Position numbers and translations under genes: made by a program. DNA of 64,000 bases from Streptomyces sp. NBC_00878 (lineage in GTDB: Bacteria > Actinomycetota > Actinomycetes > Streptomycetales > Streptomycetaceae), in contig NZ_JAPEOK010000001.1 of assembly GCF_026341515.1 (NCBI RefSeq), positions 4,340,001 to 4,404,000 on the forward strand. The letters run 5' to 3'. This document shows, piece by piece, positions 40,665-49,304 of the stretch. How positions within the stretch are numbered: the stretch's first letter is position 1; each line of letters begins with the position of its first letter. Under the pieces are notes generated by a model that saw only the letters and a list, made by a program, of their open reading frames with translations, was not told the origin of the DNA and made no database searches.

Positions 40665-43427
40665 TCAGGGCTGCAGCACCAGGGTGTCCGCCGTGTCCGC
40701 GTCGATCGCCCGCTCCGTGGAGACCCACGGCAGCAGCTCGCCCTTGACCCACTTGCTCGTCTGGTCGGTGTAGTGCGCGCTGTAGGCGTGCCCGGAGGCA
40801 CCGGTGAGGTTGATCCACTTGGACTTGTCGAAGTCGTCGAGGTTCACCACCATCCGCATCGACGGCACCCAGACCACCGTGTAGCCGCCCGCGGCGTTCC
40901 AGCCCGTGGCGTTCACCGCCGCCTCGCCGCCGCCCATGTTGTACGGGCCGCGGTTGAGCATGTACTGCAGGAAGCCGGGGCCTGCGGTGCCCAGGGTCTG
41001 GTTGTCCAGGTAGAGGCGGTGCAGGCGGCCCCAGCTCCAGGTGTCGATGCCCTTGCCCAGCTTGGCCGTCAGCTCCCAGCGGGCGTCCGTGAGGGCCCGC
41101 TCGAAGAGCTCGTCACGGGTGTCGACGGCCGGGTCGGTGCGCGTCGCGGGCGCCGACCACCAGGCGTTGTCCTCGTCGTCGAGGATCTTGCGGACCGCCT
41201 CGAACCAGCGGTCGCCGCCGTCCGGCTGCGCACTGTCGGCGTCGCGCTGCCCGCACTCGCGCACCCGCCGGTCCTCGTCGGCCGGTCCGGTGGTGTCGAT
41301 CGGCTCGACGTTCAGGCACTGGCCCTCGACCCGCAGTTCCTTGGGCAGCTTGTTGCCGTAGGCGAGCTTGAGGATGTTGCGCCAGGTCGCGTTGAAGTAC
41401 GCGGCCGCGGCCGAGTCGGCGTCCTGGGTGTAGTTCCAGCCCTCCAGGAGCTTCTGCCCCTCGCGGACGTTCTTGTCCGACACGTCGATCTTGAGCAGCT
41501 TGGGCACCAGGAGCTTGGCGATCTCGCTGCTGTTGTCGAGCTGCATCTGGCGCATGTCGTCGGTCGAGATCTTGCCGCCGCCCTTGATCTTCGACTCGAT
41601 GAGGTCGGCGATCCGCTGGCTGCGCGTGCCGTAGCCCCAGTCCGTGGTGAGCGAGTACGGATACTTGTCCTTGTCGACGACGGCCTGGTTGGCGGTCACG
41701 ATGTAGCCGCGCTCCGGGTTGTACTCGTAGGGCAGCTCGGCCTGCTTGATGTAGCCGGTCCAGCGGTACGCGGAGTCCCAGCCGGGCGCGGGGAGCGAGC
41801 CGTCGCCCTTGCCGCGGATCGGGATCCTGCCGGGCAGCTGGTAGCCGATGTTGTTGTCGGTGTCCGCGTAGGTCAGGTTCTGCGAGGGCACGTCGAAGAG
41901 GGTGGCCGCCTTGCGGAAGTCCGTCCAGTCGGCGGCCTTGTTCATCGCGAACACGGCGTCCATCGAGGTGCCCGGGGACAGGGCGGTCCAGCGCAGGGAG
42001 ATGGCGTAGCCGTCGCCGCGGTCGGGTGCCGCGCTGTCGACCGTGGCCTTCTTGCCGACCTTCACGAGCTCGTCGTTGCGGTCGGACAGCAGCGGTCCGT
42101 TGTTGGTCTCCCGGACGACGATGGTCTTGCTGTCGCCGCCCGCGACGTTGATCTTCTCCTCGCGGGTGGTGAAGGGCTTGACCTTGTCGTCGTACTCGTA
42201 GCCGTCCCCGGTGAGCTTCTCCAGGTACAGGTCGGTGACGTCGGCGCCGGAGTTGGTCATACCCCAGGCGATGTTCTCGTTGTGGCCGATTATGACGCCC
42301 GGCAGGCCCGCGAAGGTGTACCCGGAGACGTCGTACTGGCACTTCTCGGAGATGCTCTTGCAGTGCAGGCCCATCTGGTACCAGACCGACGGCAGCGACG
42401 GCGCCAGGTGCGGGTCGTTGGCGAGCAGCGGCTTGCCCGTGATGGTGTGGGTGCCCTTGATCACCCAGGAGTTCGAGCCGATGCCGTTGCCGTTCACGCC
42501 GACGGCCTCAGGGACGTCGTCCAGCACCTTGTAGAGGCCCGACAGCTGGCCCTGCAGCCCGGAGGGGGCCGTCGTACCGCCCGCGAGCCCCGAGCCCGCC
42601 GCGGACTGCGTACCACCGCTACCGGTACTGGTGCCGCCGCCCTGCTCGTACTCCTCGGAGGCGCTGTCGTACTGCCCCTCCTGCACGATCGGCTTGTTCC
42701 GGTCGTACGGGTACTCCGGGTACAGGTCGGCGATCTGCTGCGGGCCCAGGCGGCTGGTCATCAGGGAGCGGTCGATCTCATCCTGCATGTTGCCGCGCAG
42801 GTCCCAGGCCATCGCCTTGAGCCAGGCCACCGAGTCGACCGGGGTCCACTCCTTGGGCGTGTAGTCGTTGGAGAAATCGAGGGCCGCGTACTCCAGGGAG
42901 ATGTCCGCGCCGTCCTTGCCCTTCAGGTAGGCGTTGACCCCCTTGGCGTACGCCTGCAGGTACTTCTTCGTCTCCGCGGAGAGGGTGGTCTCGTACTCCT
43001 TCTCCGCGACCCGGTCCCAGCCGAGCGTGCGCAGGAACTCGTCGTTGTCGACCTGGCCCTCGCCGAACATCTCGGAGAGCTTCCCGGCCGTCATGTGACG
43101 GCGTACGTCCATCTCGTAGAACCGGTCCTGCGCCTGGACGTAGCCCTGCGCCATGAACAGGTCCGCGTCGGTCGAGGCGTAGATCTGCGGGATCCCGTAG
43201 CCGTCCCGTTTGACGTCCACGGGGCCCGACAGACCGTCGAGTGTGATGGAACCCTTGGTCTGCGGGAAGGAGGCACGGACGGTGCTGATGCTCCAGAACG
43301 ACCCGTAGGCGACGCCGCCGATGACGGCGAGAACCAGGACGATCAGGATCAGACGGGCTCTGCGCCCCTTCTTCCTGCCGGACTTGCCGGGCTTTTGACC
43401 GGAAGATGCGGTGGTGTTGGGGGGCAT
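40665..43427 (-). CDS. Penicillin acylase family (Ntn-hydrolase) protein
   Basis: A 920-residue Ntn-hydrolase precursor. A basic cytoplasmic N-terminus (GRKKGRRAR) leads into one TM segment (about residues 24-46), so it is membrane-anchored and exported. The alpha chain contains DVKRDGYGIPQIYAS and AQGYVQAQDRFYEMDVRRH. The autocleavage site is at GIGSNSWVI, where Ser becomes the N-terminal nucleophile of the beta chain, preceded by a Ser/Gly/Thr-rich spacer. Beta-chain motifs LLANDPHL and MTNSGADVTD follow. The physiological substrate could be an acyl-homoserine lactone, lipopeptide or N-acyl amino acid. ATG at 43427. Confidence 0.9.
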   Translation of the reverse strand: MPPNTTASSGQKPGKSGRKKGRRARLILIVLVLAVIGGVAYGSFWSISTVRASFPQTKGSITLDGLSGPVDVKRDGYGIPQIYASTDADLFMAQGYVQAQDRFYEMDVRRHMTAGKLSEMFGEGQVDNDEFLRTLGWDRVAEKEYETTLSAETKKYLQAYAKGVNAYLKGKDGADISLEYAALDFSNDYTPKEWTPVDSVAWLKAMAWDLRGNMQDEIDRSLMTSRLGPQQIADLYPEYPYDRNKPIVQEGQYDSASEEYEQGGGTSTGSGGTQSAAGSGLAGGTTAPSGLQGQLSGLYKVLDDVPEAVGVNGNGIGSNSWVIKGTHTITGKPLLANDPHLAPSLPSVWYQMGLHCKSISEKCQYDVSGYTFAGLPGVIIGHNENIAWGMTNSGADVTDLYLEKLTGDGYEYDDKVKPFTTREEKINVAGGDSKTIVVRETNNGPLLSDRNDELVKVGKKATVDSAAPDRGDGYAISLRWTALSPGTSMDAVFAMNKAADWTDFRKAATLFDVPSQNLTYADTDNNIGYQLPGRIPIRGKGDGSLPAPGWDSAYRWTGYIKQAELPYEYNPERGYIVTANQAVVDKDKYPYSLTTDWGYGTRSQRIADLIESKIKGGGKISTDDMRQMQLDNSSEIAKLLVPKLLKIDVSDKNVREGQKLLEGWNYTQDADSAAAAYFNATWRNILKLAYGNKLPKELRVEGQCLNVEPIDTTGPADEDRRVRECGQRDADSAQPDGGDRWFEAVRKILDDEDNAWWSAPATRTDPAVDTRDELFERALTDARWELTAKLGKGIDTWSWGRLHRLYLDNQTLGTAGPGFLQYMLNRGPYNMGGGEAAVNATGWNAAGGYTVVWVPSMRMVVNLDDFDKSKWINLTGASGHAYSAHYTDQTSKWVKGELLPWVSTERAIDADTADTLVLQP

Positions 43428-43676
43428 CGCTGTCCTTGCTGTCCTCACGCGAGCGGCAGGCGGGCTTGTCCATTTGACTGAGCGCTGGAGCAACCATAGG
43501 CGCAGGGCCAACTCCGACTTGACGCGGAGTCGGGTACCCGAGCGCACGGGAGTTCGATCTTGCCCTGCCGAGTGTCAAGAAAGCGTCAAGAGTTAGGTAA
43601 GGTAACGAAGTAGTTGACCGTTGAGCCCGGTTGAACCGGTCAGGCTTGCATTGATCAACCAATGATCAATCAATGT

Positions 43677-43766
43677 GATCCAACCGATCGACGTGGCCCG
43701 ACCGGCGAGAGCGACCCAACCGGTCACAGTGATCCACTCGGTCAACGTGATCCACTCGGAACGGCG
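43677..43766 (+). repeat. Five degenerate 18-bp repeats before the antiporter start
   Basis: Units of the form gatccactcggtcaacgt recur every 18 bp from 43677 to 43766; the last two share 13 identical bases. Read in the antiporter frame they would encode DPTGxx hexapeptides. They fill the leader just upstream of the CTG start. The wider gap 43428-43781 also contains palindromic tgatcaaccaatgatca-like sequence and no gene. Confidence 0.7.
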
Positions 43767-43781
43767 AGAAGGGAACAGCCG

Positions 43782-45287
43782 CTGACTGTCCACCACCTCA
43801 ACCAGCTCCTGCTCGTGTGCTCGCTCGTTCTGCTCGTCGCGGTGGCAGCGGTTCGGATCTCCTCGCGCAGCGGGCTCCCCAGCCTGCTCGTCTACCTGGG
43901 CATCGGCGTCGCCATGGGCCAGGACGGCATCGGCGACATCCACTTCGACAACGCCGAACTGACCCAGGTCATCGGGTACGCGGCCCTGGTCGTGATCCTG
44001 GCCGAGGGCGGTCTCGGCACGAAGTGGAAGGAGGTCAGGCCCGGGCTCCCGGCCGCCTCCTCACTGGCGCTGGTCGGCGTCTCGGTGAGCGTCGGCATCA
44101 CCGCGGCAGCGGCCCACTACCTGATCGGGCTGGAGTGGCGGCAGGCGCTCATCATCGGCGCGGTGGTGTCCTCGACGGACGCGGCGGCGGTCTTCTCCGT
44201 GCTGCGGAAAGTGCCCCTCCCCGCGCGCGTGACGGGCATTCTGGAGGCCGAGTCGGGCTTCAACGACGCCCCGGTGGTCATCCTCGTCGTCTCGTTCTCC
44301 ATGGCCGGCCCGGTGGAGCACTGGTACCACCTGCTCGGCGAGATCGCGCTGGAGCTGTCCATCGGAGCGGCCATCGGCCTCGCGGTGGGCTTCCTGGGGG
44401 CGTACGGGCTGCGGCATGTGGCGCTGCCCGCGTCCGGCCTCTACCCGATCGCGGTGATGGCGATCGCGGTCACCGCGTACGCGGCCGGGGCGCTGGCCCA
44501 CGGCAGCGGCTTCCTCGCCGTGTATCTGGCGTCGATGGTGCTCGGCAACGCGAAGCTGCCGCACTGGCCCGCCACGCGCGGCTTCGCCGACGGGCTCGGC
44601 TGGATCGCCCAGATCGGCATGTTCGTGCTGCTCGGACTGTTGGTCACACCGCACGAGATGGGCGACGACATCTGGCCCGCGCTCGTCATCGGCCTGGTGC
44701 TGACCATGGTGGCGCGACCGCTGAGCGTCGTGGTGGCGCTGGCGCCCTTCCGTATGCGCTGGCAGGAACAGGCCCTGATGTCGTGGGCCGGGCTGCGCGG
44801 TGCGGTGCCCATCATTCTGGCCACGATCCCGATGGTGAGCGGCGTCGAGGAGAGCCGTCGCATCTTCAACATCGTCTTCGTCCTTGTGGTCGTCTACACC
44901 CTCGTCCAGGGGCCCACGCTCCCCTGGCTGGCCCGGAAGCTGGGCCTGGCCGCCACCTCGGAGACCGCCGACCTGGGGATCGAGTCGGCGCCCCTGGAGC
45001 GGCTGCGCGGACATCTGCTGTCCGTCACGATCCCGGAGGGGTCGAAGATGCACGGGGTCGAGATCAACGAGCTGCGGCTGCCCGCGGGGGCCGCGGTCAC
45101 GTTGGTCGTCCGCGGTGGAGAATCGTTCGTTCCGCTACCCACGACGGTGCTGCGGCGCGGCGACGAACTGCTCGTGGTGGCCACCGACCCCGTACGGGAC
45201 GCCGCCGAACAGCGACTGCGCGCGGTCGGCCAGGGCGGCAAGCTGGCGGGGTGGCTGGGGACCGGTGGGAACGGGGCGGAGGATTGA
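43782..45287 (+). CDS. K+/H+ antiporter (CPA1 family, NhaP2-like) with C-terminal TrkA_C domain
   Basis: A 501-residue antiporter. Twelve to thirteen hydrophobic segments, with ILAEGGLGTK, the conserved ESGFNDAP of CPA transporters, and WAGLRGAVPI. A C-terminal TrkA_C domain (about residues 410-485, VEINELRLPAGAAVTLVVRGG) senses nucleotides or ions. The CTG at 43782 gives LTVHHLNQLLLVCSL, follows GAGAAGGGA, and fits the family start. An ATG at 43662 would add 40 residues made of repeat sequence. Confidence 0.85.
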   Translation: MTVHHLNQLLLVCSLVLLVAVAAVRISSRSGLPSLLVYLGIGVAMGQDGIGDIHFDNAELTQVIGYAALVVILAEGGLGTKWKEVRPGLPAASSLALVGVSVSVGITAAAAHYLIGLEWRQALIIGAVVSSTDAAAVFSVLRKVPLPARVTGILEAESGFNDAPVVILVVSFSMAGPVEHWYHLLGEIALELSIGAAIGLAVGFLGAYGLRHVALPASGLYPIAVMAIAVTAYAAGALAHGSGFLAVYLASMVLGNAKLPHWPATRGFADGLGWIAQIGMFVLLGLLVTPHEMGDDIWPALVIGLVLTMVARPLSVVVALAPFRMRWQEQALMSWAGLRGAVPIILATIPMVSGVEESRRIFNIVFVLVVVYTLVQGPTLPWLARKLGLAATSETADLGIESAPLERLRGHLLSVTIPEGSKMHGVEINELRLPAGAAVTLVVRGGESFVPLPTTVLRRGDELLVVATDPVRDAAEQRLRAVGQGGKLAGWLGTGGNGAED

Positions 45288-45595
45288 GCGTCGGCGCCGG
45301 CGGGTGGTGGCTGGTAGCTGGTAATGGCGGGCAATCCTGGGTACCGAATCGCAGGCGTCGGCCAAGAGAGTGCTGGGATTCACAGGTGCCGAAACGTTCA
45401 GCCCTGTAGCATCAAGGCGCATCTTGATCTAACCAACTCTGCCTGACGCAGAGCTGGCGCGACCGTATGGCGGCCGCGGTGCCCTCTTGGCGGGGCGGCC
45501 CGGCATCTACCGCAGTTCCGCGCAAGAGGACAGCTCTCGGCGCCTCCGGCCCCTTGAAACGGGCCGCGCTACCAGGCGGCAGAAAGGCACGGGCC

Positions 45596-46945
45596 GTGGC
45601 ATCCACGGTCACCTCGGAGTCCCACGGGACTCCTGTCTCCTCCCGCCCGGGATACGGGCAACTGCTGCGTACGCGCGGCGCGTGGACGTTTCTGCTTCCC
45701 GGCTTCGCCGCGCGGCAGCCGTTCGCGATGCTGACCATCTCCATCGTGCTGCTCGTACAGCACACCACCGGCTCGTACGGGGCCGCCGGCGCCGTCGCCG
45801 CCGTGACCGGTGTCTCCCTGGCACTGTTCGCGCCCTTCACGGGCCGTCTCGCCGACCGTCACGGCCAGCGGGCCGTACTGCTGCCCGGCGTCCTCGTCCA
45901 CACTCTGGCGGGCCTCTCCCTGACCGCGCTGGCGCTCACGGACGCGCCTCTGTGGGCGCTCTTCGTGGCCGCCGTACCGACGGGCGCCTCCGTGCCGCAG
46001 ATCGGGCCCATGGTGCGGGCCCGCTGGAGTGTCAAGCTCCAGGACTCGCCGCTGATGACGACCGCGGCGGCCTTCGAGTCCGTCACCGACGAACTGACCT
46101 TCGTGTTCGGGCCGCTGCTCGCGACCGCGCTGTGCGTCGGCGTGGACCCGGCCGCGGGCCTGCTCACGGAGGCCGCGCTGACCCTGGTCGGCGGACTGCT
46201 GTTCGCGGCTCAGCGCGGCACTCAGCCGTCCGTCGGCGGCGGTGGTGGCGTCGGTGCCGACGTCGGTGGTGCAGGCGTCGGAAGCGGTGGTGGCCGTGGC
46301 GAGGGGCACGCGCGCGTGGAGCGTGCTTCGGCTCTGTCGGTCCCTGGAGTGCGTGTGCTGATCGCGGCCTTCCTCGGAATCGGCGCCGTCTTCGGCGGCA
46401 TGCAGGTCTCGCTCGCCGCGTTCAGCGAGTCGATCGGCGAGCCCGGTCTGAGCGGGGTTCTGTACGGGACCTTCGCCGCGGGCAACATGCTCTCCGGCGT
46501 CGTCTGCGGAGCGGTCGCCTGGAAGGTGGCCCCGCGCCGGCGCCTCGTCGTCTCGTACGCCGCCCTGGGCCTGGCCGCCTCCGGGCTGTGGGCCGCCCAG
46601 TCGGTGATCGTCCTCGCCGGGGTCGGCCTCCTCGTCGGTGTGTGCATCGCTCCCGCCCTGATCACCGGCTACACGCTGGTCGACGGACTGGTACCGGCCG
46701 GCGCCAGGACCGAGGCCTTCACCTGGCTCACCGGAGCGGTCGCGCTCGGGCAGGCGGCCGCCGTCATGGCCGCGGGGCAGCTGGAGGACCGCCTCTGGGA
46801 CGGTGCCGGATTCCTCGTCCCGATGGGCGGCACACTGCTGGCCCTGGCGACCCTCGTGGCCCTGCGTTCACGGCTCGCGCCGCGGGCTGTCAGCCGGACC
46901 GTCGCACGTGGGATGGGTCACCGCGTGCCGGTGGCAGTGGACTGA
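45596..46945 (+). CDS. MFS transporter
   Basis: A 449-residue major-facilitator protein with twelve hydrophobic segments. The loop between TM2 and TM3 has GRLADRHGQRAVL (motif A). The central cytoplasmic loop contains a Gly/Val-rich low-complexity insert (GGGGGVGADVGGAGVGSGGG). Substrate unknown; efflux is likely. The GTG at 45596 is chosen for its upstream GAAAGG; the frame is open from 45467. The gap 45288-45595 holds no gene, only a small hairpin near 45409-45426. Confidence 0.82.
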   Translation: MASTVTSESHGTPVSSRPGYGQLLRTRGAWTFLLPGFAARQPFAMLTISIVLLVQHTTGSYGAAGAVAAVTGVSLALFAPFTGRLADRHGQRAVLLPGVLVHTLAGLSLTALALTDAPLWALFVAAVPTGASVPQIGPMVRARWSVKLQDSPLMTTAAAFESVTDELTFVFGPLLATALCVGVDPAAGLLTEAALTLVGGLLFAAQRGTQPSVGGGGGVGADVGGAGVGSGGGRGEGHARVERASALSVPGVRVLIAAFLGIGAVFGGMQVSLAAFSESIGEPGLSGVLYGTFAAGNMLSGVVCGAVAWKVAPRRRLVVSYAALGLAASGLWAAQSVIVLAGVGLLVGVCIAPALITGYTLVDGLVPAGARTEAFTWLTGAVALGQAAAVMAAGQLEDRLWDGAGFLVPMGGTLLALATLVALRSRLAPRAVSRTVARGMGHRVPVAVD

Positions 46946-46976
46946 TCCCGAGGAATACGTCACTATGGACCGTCGT

Positions 46977-47003
46977 TTAGCACTCATTGAGTGAGAGTGC
47001 CAG
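46977..47003 (+). promoter_or_regulatory. CIRCE-like (HrcA) element
   Basis: TTAGCACTC (46977-46985), exactly 9 nt, then GAGTGCcAg (46995-47003). The first half matches CIRCE (TTAGCACTC-N9-GAGTGCTAA) perfectly and the second half at 7 of 9 positions. It abuts the AGGAGG ribosome binding site of the FmdB-type gene. HrcA repression with heat induction is the direct prediction. Confidence 0.7.
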
Positions 47004-47014
47004 GAGGAAGACAA

Positions 47015-47365
47015 GTGCCGACCTACCAGTATCAGTGCACCGAGTGTGGCGAGGGCCTCGAGGCGGTGCAGAAGTTCACCGACGACGCCCTCACCGTGTG
47101 CCCCAGCTGCGACGGCCGCCTGAAGAAGGTGTTCTCCGCGGTCGGCATCGTCTTCAAGGGCTCCGGCTTCTATCGCAATGACAGCCGTGGTTCCTCGTCG
47201 AGCAGCAGTCCGGCGGCGGGTGCGAAGTCGTCTGCCGGGGCGTCCGACTCGAAGACGTCGTCTTCGGACTCCAAGTCCTCGTCGGACTCGGCGTCGTCCA
47301 CGAAGTCTTCTTCGGACTCGAAGTCGTCGTCCACGAGCTCGTCCTCCGGGAGTAACGCCGCGTAG
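47015..47365 (+). CDS. FmdB-family zinc-ribbon protein with Ser-rich tail
   Basis: A 116-residue protein. The first 50 residues form the FmdB/CxxC regulatory zinc ribbon: YQYQCTECGEGLE and VCPSCDGRLKKVFSAVGIVFKGSGFYRND, with four Cys ligands. The remaining 60 residues are almost only Ser, Lys, Asp, Thr, Ala and Gly. GTG at 47015 with a strong AGGAGG. The CIRCE-like site upstream suggests it belongs to the heat-shock regulon. Molecular role of the family is not firmly known. Confidence 0.85.
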   Translation: MPTYQYQCTECGEGLEAVQKFTDDALTVCPSCDGRLKKVFSAVGIVFKGSGFYRNDSRGSSSSSSPAAGAKSSAGASDSKTSSSDSKSSSDSASSTKSSSDSKSSSTSSSSGSNAA

Positions 47366-47492
47366 GGGGCTCTTGCGCGCGAGCTTCTTGGGTGCGGATC
47401 CCTCGCCCTTGTGAGATTCCGTTTTTGCCGGACCCTGTCGTCACTCGACGGCGGGGTCTTCGGCGTTTTCCGGCCCGGCTAGGGTGCCGTTC

Positions 47493-48335
47493 ATGGCGAA
47501 CACGGAGAACGTCGAGATCGGCGTCATCGGCGGGTCGGGCTTCTACTCCTTCCTCGACGACGTGACAGAGATACAGGTGGACACCCCGTACGGACCCCCC
47601 AGCGACTCGCTGTTCCTCGGCGAGATCGCCGGGCGGCGGGTCGCCTTCCTCCCCCGTCACGGCCGCGGCCACCATCTGCCGCCGCACCGCATCAACTACC
47701 GCGCCAACCTGTGGGCGCTGCGCTCCGTCGGCGCGCGTCAGGTGCTCGGGCCGTGCGCTGTGGGCGGTCTGCGTCCCGAGTACGGGCCGGGGACGCTGCT
47801 CGTACCGGACCAGTTCGTGGACCGTACGCAGTCCCGGGCGCAGTCCTTCTTCGACGGGCTGCCGCTGCCCGGGGGTGATGTGCCGAACGTCGTGCACGTG
47901 TCCCTTGCCGACCCTTACTGCCCTGTGGGGCGCAAGGTCGCGCTGGAGGCGGCGCGCGGGCGGGACTGGGAGGCGGTGGACGGCGGGACACTGGTGGTGA
48001 TCGAGGGCCCGCGGTTCTCGACTCGCGCGGAATCGCTCTGGTACCGGGCGCAGGGGTGGTCCGTGGTGGGCATGACCGGACATCCGGAGGCGGCGCTCGC
48101 TCGTGAACTGGAGCTTTGTTACACGTCGTTGACGCTGGTCACGGACCTCGACGCGGGCGCGGAGACCGGGGAAGGCGTCTCACACGACGAGGTGTTCAAG
48201 GTGTTCGCGGCGAATGTGGACCGGCTGCGAGGGGTGTTGTTCGACGCTGTGGCGGGGCTGCCGGCGGGTGGGTCGCGGGATTGCCTGTGTACGACTGCGT
48301 TGGGTGGGATGGATCCGGGGTTCGCGTTGCCGTAG
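47493..48335 (+). CDS. S-methyl-5'-thioadenosine phosphorylase
   Basis: A 280-residue purine nucleoside phosphorylase-family enzyme cleaving methylthioadenosine with phosphate in methionine salvage. Motifs: IGVIGGSGFYSFLDD (phosphate loop), LPRHGRGHHLPPHRINYRAN, VIEGPRFSTRAES, and GMTGHPEAALARELEL. ATG at 47493 is preferred to 47484. An inverted repeat near 47432-47460 may end the FmdB transcript. Confidence 0.9.
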   Translation: MANTENVEIGVIGGSGFYSFLDDVTEIQVDTPYGPPSDSLFLGEIAGRRVAFLPRHGRGHHLPPHRINYRANLWALRSVGARQVLGPCAVGGLRPEYGPGTLLVPDQFVDRTQSRAQSFFDGLPLPGGDVPNVVHVSLADPYCPVGRKVALEAARGRDWEAVDGGTLVVIEGPRFSTRAESLWYRAQGWSVVGMTGHPEAALARELELCYTSLTLVTDLDAGAETGEGVSHDEVFKVFAANVDRLRGVLFDAVAGLPAGGSRDCLCTTALGGMDPGFALP

Positions 48336-48360
48336 GGCCCGCTGCGTAGTCGTGGGGGCC

Positions 48361-48475
48361 CGGGCCGTGCCGGTACGTCGAGCCCGCCGCTTTCCGGGTG
48401 TACGGCTGCGGTTTCCAGGGTTCCGATTACTGGAGGAGCCCTACGCGGCGGGCTTCGACGTACCGGCACGGCCCG
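48361..48475. repeat. Long inverted repeat (~30-bp arms)
   Basis: Left arm 48361-48390 and right arm 48445-48475 are reverse complements, identical except for one extra A in the right arm. A 54-nt loop between them contains a smaller tccag/ctgga hairpin. It lies 25 bp past the MTA phosphorylase stop. It is much longer than the other terminators in the window. No obvious target-site duplication is present. It could be a terminator, a MITE-like element or a structured RNA. The remainder of the gap (48476-48632) shows no gene. Confidence 0.75.
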
Positions 48476-48632
48476 CTCCCGTGGGTTGTGCGGCTGCGGG
48501 TGGGTGGAACTTTCCCTTCGGGTGAGGGAGTTGTCCACAACCGGGCGGTCGTCCACGGGCGTCGGCGGGAATCGGCGTGAGACCGCAGTCTGGGGTCGCA
48601 AGCCGATCTCTCGACCACAGGCGGTGGTACCC

Positions 48633-49169
48633 GTGTCGCAGTTCTCCTCCTTTCCGCGCCCGTTGGGCACAGACGTACCCAGCACATGCGAGGTGCCGCA
48701 CTTCGCTCCCGTGCGGGTGCGCGGTGGGCGGTATCAGGCGCGTCGGCTCGTTCGGCATCGGAGGCGGGCCGTGGCGGTCGGTCTCGCGGTGACCGCGGCG
48801 GCGCTCGTCGCGGCGGGGCCGAGGGAGACCGGGGGCTCGGGGCCGCCTCGGGCCCGACCGGTGGCCGAACCGGTGCGGGAGCGGCGGCCGGTCGAGATGG
48901 TGACGGCGCCGGTGCGGATCGCCGACGGTGCGACGGTGCGGCTGCTCAGGCCCGGTGACCGGGTCGACGTTGTCGCGGCGGAGCAGTCGGGGGTGGGGCC
49001 GGGCGATGCGGAGGTGGTCGCGCGCGGTGCGCGGGTGACTAAGGTGCCCGAGTCGCCGGACAGCGTTTCCGAGGGCGGGGCGCTCGTTGTCCTGTCCGTG
49101 CCGCGGCGGACGGCGACGCGGCTGGCCGGGGCCGGTGTCAGCTCGCGGTTGGCGGTGACCTTGTGCTGA
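48633..49169 (+). CDS. CpaB/RcpC-like SAF-domain protein
   Basis: A 178-residue protein with a basic N-terminus, a single hydrophobic segment (about residues 50-70), a Pro/Arg-rich linker, and a C-terminal SAF/RcpC-type domain: VRIADGATVRLLRPGDRVDVVA, GALVVLSVPRRTATRLAGA, and ending RLAVTLC. CpaB proteins belong to Flp/tight-adherence pilus machinery, but no other pilus gene is nearby, so this is an orphan. GTG at 48633; a GTG at 48624 is also possible. Confidence 0.72.
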   Translation: MSQFSSFPRPLGTDVPSTCEVPHFAPVRVRGGRYQARRLVRHRRRAVAVGLAVTAAALVAAGPRETGGSGPPRARPVAEPVRERRPVEMVTAPVRIADGATVRLLRPGDRVDVVAAEQSGVGPGDAEVVARGARVTKVPESPDSVSEGGALVVLSVPRRTATRLAGAGVSSRLAVTLC

Positions 49170-49304
49170 GCATGCTCAGGTTGACTTCGGTGAGACTGTC
49201 AAATCCCTCGTTGGAGCTGGGGCATTGGACAGGGCTGCCACGCCCTGACGTAGGTTGCGGAGCTGTTCGTTCCACAGTTTGCGCGGCTGAAGAGGGGCTC
49301 TGCG

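Noticed and set aside
43662..43781. ATG at 43662 as start of the K+/H+ antiporter
   Set aside because: The additional 40 residues are repeat-encoded and precede the conserved start; the ribosome binding site is in front of the CTG at 43782.
40665..46945. A biosynthetic gene cluster around the penicillin acylase homologue and MFS transporter
   Set aside because: There is no NRPS, PKS or other scaffold enzyme nearby; neighbours are core genes (folate, antiporter, MTA salvage), and penicillin-acylase homologues are common outside antibiotic clusters.
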